DNA of 21,481 bases from DAIMFL01 sp964372215 (GCA_964372215.1 CAYJQC010000052.1:1-21481); one strand, 5' to 3'; shown: positions 6,925 to 14,034, numbered from the stretch's first letter. Notes: generated by a model not told the origin, from the letters alone. Program-made: numbers and translations.

Positions 6925-7197
6925 TCAGAGCTGCCCCGCCAGCGCCGCCGCCGTCGCCTTGCCCTCGGTGACGGGGACGATCTCGAACTCCGCCAGGTCG
7001 GACCATTCCGCGACCCAGCGCTGCAGCAGGGTCACGTCGGCCGCCTCCATGAGCTGGAAGCAGCGGCCGAGATCGGCGGCGACCCAGCTTCCGACATAGG
7101 CGAGGCCGTCCGGCGCCATGCGACCCTTGTCGCGAAACCGGCGGTAGACCGCCTTCGCGTCCTGATCGCGAAAATGCTCGATCACCATGAACAGCAC
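6925..7197 (-). CDS. DUF3303 family protein, 90 aa
   Basis: The sequence MLFMVIEHFRDQDAKAVYRR, then GLAYVGSWVAADLGRCFQLME and WSDLAEFEIVPV, matches the small DUF3303 family, which I recall as a dimeric alpha/beta-barrel-like fold of unknown function. There are no membrane segments. The start shown is a GTG at 7197 with a GGGAGGGG run upstream. The ATG at 7188 (MVIEHF) is an alternative, but the family usually begins MLFMVIE. It is first in the minus-strand run and is divergent from the amidase gene, 143 bp away. A broken copy of its last codons lies at 6540-6573. Its repeated pairing with a reductase gene suggests a linked, unknown role. Confidence 0.85.
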   Translation of the reverse strand: MLFMVIEHFRDQDAKAVYRRFRDKGRMAPDGLAYVGSWVAADLGRCFQLMEAADVTLLQRWVAEWSDLAEFEIVPVTEGKATAAALAGQL

Positions 7198-7216
7198 GCC
7201 CCGCCCCTCCCCCTTG

Positions 7217-7261
7217 GTCCTTCTCCGGCGGGTCCTTCCCCGGCGGGTCCTTCCCCGGCCG
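7217..7261. repeat. Three tandem 15-bp repeats in the divergent promoter region
   Basis: Units at 7217-7231, 7232-7246 and 7247-7261 share GTCCTTCYCCGGCSG. The first has T where the others have C, and the third ends CCG instead of CGG. They lie just upstream of the promoter-like site for the amidase gene and just beyond the start of the DUF3303 gene. Confidence 0.75.
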
Positions 7262-7286
7262 AGACTTTCCCCCGACGAAACCGCCC

Positions 7287-7295
7287 TGATATAGT
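7287..7295 (+). promoter_or_regulatory. Possible extended -10 promoter of the amidase gene
   Basis: TGATATAGT matches the extended -10 form TGnTATAAT at all but one base. No good -35 stands at the right distance, which is common for extended -10 promoters. The predicted start near 7302 gives a leader of about 38 nt to the GTG at 7341. Confidence 0.4.
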
Positions 7296-7340
7296 CGCCG
7301 GCCGGCGCCAGCTTGCCGCAACAAACGACGGGGGGAAATA

Positions 7341-8768
7341 GTGTCAGAGTCAGAGCTTTGCTACATGTCGGCCAGCGAGGCGCTGGCGCGCTTCAAGGCC
7401 CGGAGCCTCTCTCCCGTCGAGCTGATGCAGGCCATCGTCGCCCGGGCCGAGGCGGTCAATCCCAAGGTCAACGCCTTCACCTACAGCTTCTTCGACCGTG
7501 CCCTGGAACAGGCGAAGAAGGCCGAGGCGAAATACCTGAAGACCGACGGGCGGGTGCGGCCGCTCGAGGGCATCCCCGTGGTCATCAAGGACGAGACCAC
7601 CATCAAGGGCGAGCGCACCACCTTCGGCTCGCTGATCTACAAGGACAATGTCGATACCACCACCGCGCCGCCGGCGGAGCGCATCCTGAAGGCCGGCGCC
7701 ATCGTCCATGCCCGCTCGACGGCGCCGGAGTTCTCCTGCTCCGCCGTCACCCGCTCCCGGCTGTGGGGTGCCACCTCGACGCCGTGGAACCTCGACTATA
7801 CCAGCGGCGGCTCGTCGGGCGGCGCCGCGGCCTCGCTCGCCGCGGGCACCACCACGCTCGCCAACGGCTCGGACATCGGCGGCTCGATCCGCATCCCGGC
7901 CTCGGCCTGCGGCGTCGTCGGCTTCAAGCCGCCCTATGGCCGCAACCCCGACGCCTCGCCGTTCAATCTCGACTGGTACTGCCATTCCGGCCCGATGGCG
8001 CGCAGCGTCGCCGACGCGGCGTTGCTGCAGAACGTGCTGGTCGGGCCGCACCCGGCGGACATCGCTTCGCTCCGGCAGAAGCTGAAGATCCCCGCCAAGC
8101 TCGGCGACATCAAGGGATGGAAGATCGCCTACTCCATCGATCTCGGCCACATCCCGGTCGATCCCGAGGTACGCAAGAACACCCTCGACGCCGTGCAGGC
8201 CTTTCGCGACCTCGGCTGCACGGTCGAGGAGGTCGACATCGGCTGGGACGCGAGCGCGCGCAAGGCGGCCTGGGCCCATCTCGCCGGGCTGTTCGGCGCC
8301 TGGGTCGGGCAGTTGCTGCCCGAGCACGAGGGAGAGATGACCGACTACGCGCTGGAGTTTGCGCGCCGCGCCCAGCACGTAACCCTGAAAGACTTCCTCG
8401 ACGGCATGACCATCGAGGGCGAGATGTACAAGTCGCTGGGCAAGATCCTGCAGAAGTACAATCTGCTGCTCTGCCCGACGCTCGCCGTGCCATCGGTCAG
8501 GACCGACATCGATTTCGCCGACAAGAACTTCCGGGTGAACGGCGTGGTGGTCGATCCCTATCTCGACTGGTGCATGACCTATCCCTTCAACTCCATGAGC
8601 CGCTGCCCGGTCATGTCGGTGCCGTCGGGCTTCGCCGCGAACGGCGTGCCGACAGGATTGCAGATCGTCGGCCGCACCTTCGACGACGTAGCCGTGTTCC
8701 GCGCCGCTGCCGCCTTCGAGAAGGCGAGACCCTGGCTCGACACGCCGGCGCGCCGGCCGAAGCTGTAG
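7341..8768 (+). CDS. Amidase signature family hydrolase
   Basis: This 475-aa enzyme hydrolyses a carbon-nitrogen amide bond. The complete Ser-cisSer-Lys triad is visible: K83 (VVIKDE), S158 (TSGGSSGG) and nucleophile S182 (GSDIGGSIRIPAS). The 24-residue spacing between the two serines is that of the family. GatA is unlikely because no gatC or gatB is nearby and the sequence around the lysine and C-terminus fits stand-alone amidases. The start is the GTG at 7341, preceded by GGGGGA at short distance. No signal peptide is seen, so it is cytoplasmic. The VOC gene follows 11 bp after its stop and an M20 deacylase after that, suggesting an operon for breakdown of an unidentified amide. Confidence 0.93.
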   Translation: MSESELCYMSASEALARFKARSLSPVELMQAIVARAEAVNPKVNAFTYSFFDRALEQAKKAEAKYLKTDGRVRPLEGIPVVIKDETTIKGERTTFGSLIYKDNVDTTTAPPAERILKAGAIVHARSTAPEFSCSAVTRSRLWGATSTPWNLDYTSGGSSGGAAASLAAGTTTLANGSDIGGSIRIPASACGVVGFKPPYGRNPDASPFNLDWYCHSGPMARSVADAALLQNVLVGPHPADIASLRQKLKIPAKLGDIKGWKIAYSIDLGHIPVDPEVRKNTLDAVQAFRDLGCTVEEVDIGWDASARKAAWAHLAGLFGAWVGQLLPEHEGEMTDYALEFARRAQHVTLKDFLDGMTIEGEMYKSLGKILQKYNLLLCPTLAVPSVRTDIDFADKNFRVNGVVVDPYLDWCMTYPFNSMSRCPVMSVPSGFAANGVPTGLQIVGRTFDDVAVFRAAAAFEKARPWLDTPARRPKL

Positions 8769-8779
8769 AGGAGCAGAGA

Positions 8780-9262
8780 ATGACAATCGCAAAGAACACG
8801 ATATGCGTCTGGTACGACAGGGACGCCGAGGCCGCGGCCCGCTTCTACGCCGAGACGTTTCCCGGCAGCTCGGTGGGTGCCGTCCATCGCGCGCCGAGCG
8901 ACTACCCGTCGGGCAAGACGGGCGACGTGCTGACGGTTGAGTTCACCGTCGCCGGTATCCCGTGTCTCGGCCTCAATGGCGGGCCGGCCTTCAAGCACAC
9001 CGAAGCCTTTTCCTTCCAGATCTCCACCGAGGACCAGGCCGAGACCGACCGCTATTGGAACGCGATCATCGGCAATGGCGGCCAGGAAAGCGCCTGCGGC
9101 TGGTGCAAGGATAAATGGGGCATCTCCTGGCAGATCACGCCGCGGGTGCTGATGGAGGCGCTGGCGGCGGGCGGCGCAGAAGCGAAACGCGCGTTCGACG
9201 CTATGATGGAGATGGGGAAGATCGACGTGGCCGCGATCGAGGCGGCCCGGCGCGGCCGATAG
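8780..9262 (+). CDS. VOC superfamily protein, PhnB-like
   Basis: This 160-aa protein belongs to the PhnB-like group (3-demethylubiquinone-9 3-methyltransferase-like domain) of the vicinal oxygen chelate superfamily. Diagnostic stretches are NTICVWYDRDAEAAARFYAE, CLGLNGGPAFKHTEAFSFQI and CGWCKDKWGISWQITP. The family name comes from an old annotation: these proteins lack a methyltransferase fold and their reaction is mostly unknown. AGGAG from the end of the amidase gene lies 11 nt before the ATG at 8780. The gap to the amidase is only 11 bp, so co-transcription is very likely. Confidence 0.9.
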   Translation: MTIAKNTICVWYDRDAEAAARFYAETFPGSSVGAVHRAPSDYPSGKTGDVLTVEFTVAGIPCLGLNGGPAFKHTEAFSFQISTEDQAETDRYWNAIIGNGGQESACGWCKDKWGISWQITPRVLMEALAAGGAEAKRAFDAMMEMGKIDVAAIEAARRGR

Positions 9263-9315
9263 TGCACGGCCGGAACGCCCAGGTTCTCAAGCCTGCTTCT
9301 GGAGGCAGTAAACGA

Positions 9316-10602
9316 ATGCTCGACTCCGCGACCACCACCAAGATTCTCGACGCCGTCGATGCGCGCTTCGACGAGCAGGTGCAGTTCACCGCCGAGCTGA
9401 CCGCGTTCCCCTCGCTGCGCGGGCAGGAGGCGACGGCGCAGGATTTCATGGCCCGCGCCTATCGCGACCGCGGGCTTGCCGTCGACCGCTGGAAGATCGA
9501 GGTCGACGACATCAAGGGCCTGCCCGGATTCTCGCCGGTCGCGGTCTCCTACGACGATGCCTGGAACGTGGTCGGCGCCCACCGGCCGACCAGCCCCAAG
9601 GGCAAGTCGCTGATCCTGAACGGCCATATCGACGTCGTGCCGACCGGGCCGTTGGAGATGTGGACTACGCCGCCCTTCGCGCCGCGGATCGCGGACGGCT
9701 GGCTATACGGCCGCGGCGGCGGCGACATGAAGGCGGGGCTGGCGGCGGCGCTGCACGCGTTCGACGCCGTGCGCGCGGCCGGCTTCCGGCCTGCCGCCGA
9801 GGTCTTCCTGCAATCGGTGATCGAGGAGGAATGCACCGGCAACGGCGCGCTCGCCTGTTTGCAGCGCGGCTATCGCGCCGACGCCGCGATCATCCCGGAG
9901 CCGTCGGGCGACCGGCTGGGCAGCGCCCAGGTCGGCGTCATGTGGTTCCAGGTCAAGGTGCAGGGCCGCCCGGCCCATGTCGCGGTCGCCGGCTCCGGCA
10001 GCAACGCGATCGAGGCCTGCTTCCCGCTGATCCGCGCGCTGCACGAACTCGAGCACGCCTGGAACCAGGACAAGCACCCGATGTTCAAGGACGAGGCGCA
10101 CCCGATCAACTTCGTGGTCAGCAAGATCGCCGGCGGCGACTGGACCTCGAGCGTGCCCTCGTGGTGCGTCTTCGACATGCGCATCGGCATCTATCCCGGC
10201 CAGGACCTGGCCGATGTCCGCCGCCAGGTCGAGGAAGCCGTCGGCGGCGCCGCGCGCGGCGATCCCTTTCTCTCCAACAACCCGCCGCAGATCGTCTATC
10301 ACGGCTTCCAGGCGGAAGGCTACGTGCTGGAGAACGCCGACGCCCCGGCGGGACTGCTCGAGGAATGCCACCGCAGAGTCTACGGCGCCGAGCTCGAACG
10401 CCGGATCTTCACCGGCACCACCGACGCGCGATTCTTCGGCCTCTATGCCGGGATTCCCGCCATGGTCTACGGCCCGAAGGCCGAGGACATCCACGCCTTC
10501 GACGAACGGGTGAACCTGGAATCGGTGCGCAAGGTGACCCAGGCGATCGCGCTGTTCATCGCCGACTGGTGCGGGTTGGAGGGGCTACAGGCGGAAATCT
10601 AG
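9316..10602 (+). CDS. M20 family metallo-deacylase/peptidase (ArgE/DapE-like)
   Basis: A 428-aa member of the M20 family, two-zinc enzymes that remove acyl groups from amino acids or cut short peptides. Catalytic and metal residues are in place: H104 and catalytic D106 (LNGHIDVVP), bridging D137 (GRGGGDMKAG), the E171-E172 pair (VIEEECTGNG), an acidic ligand in PEPSGD near residue 198, and the late histidine in EDIHAFDE. The lid/dimerisation domain sits between. The ATG at 9316 has GGAGG 10 nt upstream; the longer open frame back to 9115 overlaps the VOC gene and is not used. It lies 53 bp after the VOC gene in the same direction. The substrate is unknown; position suggests it acts on a product related to that of the amidase. 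Confidence 0.92.
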   Translation: MLDSATTTKILDAVDARFDEQVQFTAELTAFPSLRGQEATAQDFMARAYRDRGLAVDRWKIEVDDIKGLPGFSPVAVSYDDAWNVVGAHRPTSPKGKSLILNGHIDVVPTGPLEMWTTPPFAPRIADGWLYGRGGGDMKAGLAAALHAFDAVRAAGFRPAAEVFLQSVIEEECTGNGALACLQRGYRADAAIIPEPSGDRLGSAQVGVMWFQVKVQGRPAHVAVAGSGSNAIEACFPLIRALHELEHAWNQDKHPMFKDEAHPINFVVSKIAGGDWTSSVPSWCVFDMRIGIYPGQDLADVRRQVEEAVGGAARGDPFLSNNPPQIVYHGFQAEGYVLENADAPAGLLEECHRRVYGAELERRIFTGTTDARFFGLYAGIPAMVYGPKAEDIHAFDERVNLESVRKVTQAIALFIADWCGLEGLQAEI

Positions 10603-10606
10603 ACAG

Positions 10607-10635
10607 TTGCGTACATGTACGTATTTCTGTACAGT
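10607..10635 (+). promoter_or_regulatory. YefM-type operator overlapping a promoter
   Basis: GTACATGTAC (10611-10620), a perfect palindrome containing TGTACg at 10616, is followed by a perfect TGTACA at 10628-10633. The two cores are spaced 12 bp, about one helical turn. YefM antitoxins are known to bind TGTACA cores in a long and a short palindrome upstream of their own genes. A weak promoter fits over it: TTGCGT at 10607-10612, 17-bp spacer, TACAGT at 10630-10635. Repressor bound here would block it. Confidence 0.6.
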
Positions 10636-10666
10636 GGCGCACTACGCAATAACTTGGATCTCGGAA

Positions 10667-10936
10667 ATGAAGGCCGTTACCTATACCGCAGCCCGCGCCA
10701 CTCTCGCCCAGACCATGGACGAGGTGACGGACGATCATGCGCCGGTACTCATCACGCGTCAGAAGGGCGAGCCGGTCGTGATGATGTCGCTGGCCGATTA
10801 CGAGGCGCTGGAGGAGACCGCGTATCTTCTCAAGAGTCCGACGAACGCAGAGCGTCTGCTCAGATCGATGAAGGCTGTCCGAGCCAAGAAGGTGACCACC
10901 CGTAAGCTGCTTCGCGATGACGAAGCGGAGGGCTGA
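10667..10936 (+). CDS. yefM: YefM family antitoxin
   Basis: An 89-aa antitoxin of the Phd/YefM fold. The N-terminal DNA-binding and dimerisation half reads MKAVTYTAARATLAQTMDEV and PVLITRQKGEPVVMMSLADY, both typical. The C-terminal half (about 55-89) is the charged, probably flexible part that wraps the toxin. I start at the ATG at 10667; the open frame before it runs through the operator. The gene overlaps yoeB by 20 bp and sits behind a TGTACA-type operator, so it should repress its own promoter, alone and with the toxin. Confidence 0.93.
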   Translation: MKAVTYTAARATLAQTMDEVTDDHAPVLITRQKGEPVVMMSLADYEALEETAYLLKSPTNAERLLRSMKAVRAKKVTTRKLLRDDEAEG

Positions 10937-11192
10937 CCCCGCGATCAGCTTCACTGCCGATGGATGGGAGGACTACCTCTACTGGAATGAAACCGATCGA
11001 GCGATGCTCCAACGCATCAATCGATTGATTCGCGAGACGTTGCGCGAACCTTTCAGTGGCATAGGCAAACCGGAGCCGCTCAAGCATGCGCTGGCCGGTT
11101 GCTGGTCCCGCCGCATCGACCAGGAACACCGCTTCGTCTACTCATTCGAGGATGGGCACCTGATTGTCGTTCAATGCCGCTATCACTACTGA
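10917..11192 (+). CDS. yoeB: YoeB family mRNA-cleaving toxin
   Basis: A 91-aa RelE-superfamily toxin that cleaves mRNA at the ribosome. The core matches E. coli YoeB closely: WEDYLYWNETD, then GKPEPLKHALAGCWSRRID, QEHRFVY and a final CRYHY. All catalytic residues are kept: E53 (E46 in E. coli), R72 (R65), H90 and Y91 (H83, Y84), so the toxin should be active. Compared with E. coli it has about seven extra N-terminal residues; the ATG at 10917 lies inside yefM, giving coupled translation. Its stop is 5 bp from the stop of the convergent GST gene. Confidence 0.95.
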   Translation: MTKRRADPAISFTADGWEDYLYWNETDRAMLQRINRLIRETLREPFSGIGKPEPLKHALAGCWSRRIDQEHRFVYSFEDGHLIVVQCRYHY

Positions 11193-11197
11193 ACTTC

Positions 11198-11860
11198 TCA
11201 CCCGGTGATGCGGGGCGCTGCCGAGTCAGCCGGACCCGGATAGTCCGGCTGATGCTCGGGCCGGGCGCGGCGGAAGGCGTCGAGCCCGACGCAGCACGAC
11301 TCGACGCCGGTCAGCAGCGGATAGGCGCCGAGGTCGCAGTCGAAGCGCCGGGCGTTGCCGAGCTGCGGCACCAGATGCAGGTCGGCCCAGCCCGGCGCAT
11401 CGCCGGAGCAGAATTTCCATGGCTTGCCGCGCCTCGCAAGGGCGGCTTCGAGCGCCTCGAATCCGACCGCGATCCAGTGGCGGTACCAGCCCAGCACCTG
11501 CGGCTCACGGGCGCCCAGCTCCCGCTCCAGAAACACCCGGACGCGGTGATTGTTGAGCGGATGAATGTCGCAGGCGATGAGCTGCGCGAACGCCCGCGCC
11601 TCGGCCCGCAGAATCGGGTCGCCGGGCAGTAGCTTCGGCTCGGGGTATCGTTCCTCGATGTACTCGAGAATGGCGGTGGACTGCGCGATGACGCGGCCGT
11701 CGACTTCCAGAGCCGGCATCAAGCCCTGCGGATTCACCGCGCGATAGGCGGCATCGCCGAGCGTCGGCACCGACACGTACTCATAGGGCAAGCCCTTGAG
11801 GTTGAGGCCGATCCGCACCCGCTCGCCGGCAGAATTCCGATGATAAGTGTAGAGCTTCAT
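11198..11860 (-). CDS. maiA: Maleylacetoacetate isomerase-like zeta-class GST
   Basis: A 220-aa glutathione transferase of the zeta class. The thioredoxin-like N-terminal domain carries RVRIGLNLKGLPYEYV and the glutathione-contact stretch QSTAILEYIEERYP; the helical C-terminal domain includes CDIHPLNNHRV, typical of MaiA. The active-site loop reads NSAGERVRI: S10 is kept while the Ser-Ser-Cys of eukaryotic enzymes is not, as in many bacterial homologues. MaiA converts maleylacetoacetate to fumarylacetoacetate in tyrosine breakdown, but no homogentisate dioxygenase or fumarylacetoacetase is nearby, so another GST role is possible. The ATG at 11860 has only a close AGGA upstream. It lies 38 bp after the GFA gene and may share its transcript. 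Confidence 0.85.
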   Translation of the reverse strand: MKLYTYHRNSAGERVRIGLNLKGLPYEYVSVPTLGDAAYRAVNPQGLMPALEVDGRVIAQSTAILEYIEERYPEPKLLPGDPILRAEARAFAQLIACDIHPLNNHRVRVFLERELGAREPQVLGWYRHWIAVGFEALEAALARRGKPWKFCSGDAPGWADLHLVPQLGNARRFDCDLGAYPLLTGVESCCVGLDAFRRARPEHQPDYPGPADSAAPRITG

Positions 11861-11898
11861 GATCCTGGCCAGCGATCTCGAACCGGCACGACGTTTGG

Positions 11899-12258
11899 CT
11901 AGAAATCCCTCCCGTTGAACGGCGTCAGGGTGAGCGTCGCGACGTCGACGTCGTCTAGGCAGCGCGCGTTGACCGCCGCCATTTGCGCACCGCCCGGTCC
12001 CTCGCCGGTGGCGAAGGATTCGATGCCGCAGTCGCGGCAGAACAGGTGGCGGATCTTCCCGGTGTTGAAGAGGTACTCGGACAGGTCGTCGCGGCCGGCC
12101 AGCAGCCTGAACTGGGCGGCCGGCACGAAGGTCAGCAGGGAGCCGCGCTTCGAACAGTGGGAACAGTTGCAGGAGATCACCTTGGCGAGGTCGGTCGTCA
12201 CCTCATAGCGCACCTTTCCGCAATGACAGCCGCCGGTGTATGTCTTGGCCTCTGGCAT
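11899..12258 (-). CDS. GFA family zinc-binding protein
   Basis: A 119-aa protein with the GFA/CENP-V fold, named after the glutathione-dependent formaldehyde-activating enzyme. Seven zinc-site cysteines are present: C11 and C13 (GGCHCGKVRYEV), C30, C32 and C35 (CNCSHC), C74 and C77 (FCRDCG). Small single-domain members like this are common and mostly uncharacterised; true formaldehyde activation is not implied. The ATG at 12258 has a clear GGAGG 7 nt upstream, so the longer open frame to 12300 is not needed. It is divergent from the LysE-type exporter with 65 bp between starts. The downstream gene is a glutathione transferase, a possible functional link through glutathione. Confidence 0.92.
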   Translation of the reverse strand: MPEAKTYTGGCHCGKVRYEVTTDLAKVISCNCSHCSKRGSLLTFVPAAQFRLLAGRDDLSEYLFNTGKIRHLFCRDCGIESFATGEGPGGAQMAAVNARCLDDVDVATLTLTPFNGRDF

Positions 12259-12323
12259 GGGGTCGCCTCCAATGGCTGCGTCGCCGCCATTCTTCCCCAC
12301 ATCGAGGCGAACAGGAAGGCGTC

Positions 12324-12917
12324 ATGGAATGGCTGCTTGCGGTGCTGGGCTTCGCCGTCACGATGTCGATCACGCCCGGGCCGAACAACATCATGGTGAC
12401 CGCGTCGGCGACGAGTTTCGGGGTCGCGCGCACCCTGCCGCATATGATGGGGGTCTCCATCGGATTTCCCGTGATGCTGGTGGCGCTCGGTCTCGGCCCG
12501 GGGCAGCTCCTGGTCGCCTTTCCCGACGCCCATCTGGTCCTGAAGATCGCCGGCGGCGCCTATCTCGTGTTCCTGGCCTGGAAGATCGCCACCGCGTCGG
12601 GCACCGGCCGGGGCGACGCCAAGGGCCGCCCCCTCACCTTCCTGCAGGCCGCCCTGTTCCAGTGGCTGAACCCGAAGGCCTGGGTGATCGCGCTCGGCGC
12701 GCTCACCGCCTACACCACGGTGGGCGGGGCGGTGGTGTGGGAGACCCTGATCATCGCCGCGATCTTCGTGCCCACCTGCGTCCTCGCGCTGGCGGTCTGG
12801 GCGGTCGGCGGCGTCGCGCTGCGCCGGGCGCTGCAGTCGCCCAGGGCGCTCAGGATCTTCAACGTGACGATGGCGCTGCTGCTGCTCGCGACCCTGGCGC
12901 CGATGCTGACGCAATGA
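12324..12917 (+). CDS. LysE/RhtB family amino-acid exporter
   Basis: A 197-aa inner-membrane protein with about six hydrophobic helices (roughly 4-22, 38-60, 65-85, 110-130, 142-165, 174-194). The signature SITPGPNNIMVTASATSFG after the first helix is diagnostic of LysE/RhtB exporters, which expel amino acids such as lysine, threonine, homoserine or cysteine derivatives by proton exchange. The substrate cannot be predicted. I start at the ATG at 12324, which has AGGAAGG about 4 nt upstream; earlier in-frame ATGs lie over the divergent GFA gene. It ends just before the interrupted hairpin repeat. Confidence 0.92.
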   Translation: MEWLLAVLGFAVTMSITPGPNNIMVTASATSFGVARTLPHMMGVSIGFPVMLVALGLGPGQLLVAFPDAHLVLKIAGGAYLVFLAWKIATASGTGRGDAKGRPLTFLQAALFQWLNPKAWVIALGALTAYTTVGGAVVWETLIIAAIFVPTCVLALAVWAVGGVALRRALQSPRALRIFNVTMALLLLATLAPMLTQ

Positions 12918-12990
12918 GTCCCTGCCGAGGAATCTGAGGCGGTTGCCTTGAACCACGAAGGCACTAAGAGCCGATCCCAGAAGTTGAGAT

Positions 12991-13844
12991 TCAAGAGCAA
13001 GGGATTGGCCGGGTCAAGCGGCGGAGCATGACGCGGATCATGGCGAGGCGGACGAAGGCGGCGACGGTTCGCGCGTAGCGCTCGAAGTCGCGGGCGAGGC
13101 GGCGGTTGCGGGCGATCCACGCGAAGGTGCGCTCGACGACCCATCGTTTGGGCAGAATGACGAAGCGATGCAACTCGGTGCGTTTGACGACCTCCAGTTT
13201 CCAGGCGCCGGTTCTTGCGACGATTGCGGCCATCTTCGGCCCCTGGTAGCCGCCGTCGGCGAAGATGGTCTCGATGAACGGGAACAGGCGGCGGGACCGG
13301 CGCAACAGCAGATAAGCGCCATCGCGATCCTGCACGCAGGCAGGATGGACCACGACGTTCAGGAGGAGACCGAGCGTATCGACGAGAATGTGCCGCTTAC
13401 GGCCCGTGACCTTCTTGCCCGCATCGAAGCCTTGCGGATCGATCGACGCCCCCCTTTTTGCGCCGCTTTGGCGCTCTGGCTGTCGATCACCGCGGCCGAG
13501 GGACTGGCCTCGCGTCCTTCCTTCTCGCGCACTGCCACGTAGAGTGTGTGATGGATGCGCGCGAGCGTGCCGTCCCAGTCCCACAGCATGAAGTAGTTGT
13601 GCGCCGTGCTCTTCGGCGGCAGATCCTTGGGCAGCGCTTGCCACTGGCAGCCGGTCGACAGCACGTAGAAGATGGCGTTCACAACCTCGCGCACGTTGAC
13701 CTCGCGGTGCCGTCCGCCATGTTTGGCCGGCGGGATCATCGGCTCGACCAGCATCCATTCGGCGTCGGTCAGGTCGCTCGGATAACGAAGACCGCGATGG
13801 TTGGCCGCAACACGGTGTTCAGGCGTCCACATCGGGCACCCCAT
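12991..13844 (-). CDS. IS5-family DDE transposase in two overlapping frames
   Basis: The first frame (from the ATG at 13844, or 13832 for MWTPEHR) encodes the N-terminal DUF4096-like domain, LRYPSDLTDAEWMLVEPMIP, and the first catalytic aspartate in VIDSQSAK. The second frame, ending at 12991, continues SIDPQGFDAGKKVTGRKRHI, the second aspartate in FADGGYQG and the glutamate in VVERTFAWIARNRR, followed by the usual RLARDFER. The two parts join into one full-length enzyme by a -1 shift at the A5G6 run (13449-13459). No stop or deletion interrupts either part, so a fused, active transposase is plausible. A simple inactivating mutation or sequencing error in the run cannot be excluded. Confidence 0.88.
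13449..13459 (-). other. Probable programmed frameshift or slippage site
   Basis: On the coding strand the run is CAAAAAGGGGGGC. Frame one reads caa aaa ggg ggg cgt; frame two, one base back, reads gca aaa agg ggg gcg tcg. The join falls exactly where family homology switches frame. Lys-tRNA can re-pair on AAA after a -1 slip, and such A/G runs can also cause polymerase slippage. Confidence 0.6.
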
Positions 13845-14034
13845 GTTAAAGTTCCGGGTGCCCGACAATGAATCACAACCGATTCAACCGAATCAACATC
13901 TTTCAGGATCGGCTCTAAGGCACAAAGAACAGGATGATTGCGCGAGCAAGGCCCGCGCGGAAAAACCTTCTTCCTGCCTTCTTCGTGACTTCGTGCCTTT
14001 GTGGTTCAGGGACCAATCTCAAGTCCCTGCCGCC

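Larger units (their letters stand above)
6189..6958. repeat. 385-bp direct duplication, two adjacent units
   Basis: Unit A is 6189-6573 and unit B is 6574-6958. Every landmark recurs with an offset of exactly 385 bp: the reductase start codon (6276-6278 and 6661-6663), the inverted-repeat element (6346 and 6731) and the DUF3303 stop (6540 and 6925). Similarity is uneven. The reductase 5' parts differ at 12 of about 90 bases, the 67-bp spacers are only loosely alike, and the last 228 bp of each unit differ at just two positions (6552/6937 and 6562/6947). Confidence 0.9.
12968..13915 (-). mobile_element. IS5-family insertion sequence, 948 bp
   Basis: Imperfect 16-bp terminal inverted repeats mark the ends: GAGCCGATCCCAGAAG (12968-12983) and the complement of GAGCCGATCCTGAAAG (13900-13915), 13 of 16 alike. 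TAA flanks both sides (12965-12967 and 13916-13918), a probable target duplication; CTAA is possible if the last IS base is counted in the target. The transposase occupies nearly the whole element in two frames, a layout seen in the IS427-like and related IS5 subgroups. The element looks intact. Confidence 0.88.
12949..14008. repeat. Hairpin repeat split by an insertion sequence
   Basis: The left part starts TGAACCACGAAGGCAC at 12949. After removing the insertion, the arm continues 13919-13936 (GGCACAAAGAACAGGA). The right arm, 13972-14008, is its near reverse complement and ends TGCCTTTGTGGTTCA. The arms pair over about 35 bp with a few mismatches around a roughly 38-nt loop. The GAACCACnAAGGCAC motif is familiar as a dispersed repeat in many proteobacteria. 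It lies between the convergent lysE-type and nicotinate phosphoribosyltransferase genes, so it may have ended both transcripts. Confidence 0.75.

Noticed and set aside
6275..6938. Several 80-110-aa frames (PPLRGKVGMGG- and PSPLAGEG-like peptides) over the duplicated elements
   Set aside because: They are translations of the inverted-repeat element, present identically in both copies, with no independent coding sign.
7341..8768. GatA subunit of the tRNA amidotransferase
   Set aside because: The signature is shared by all amidases; gatC and gatB are absent nearby and the neighbours are VOC and M20 genes.
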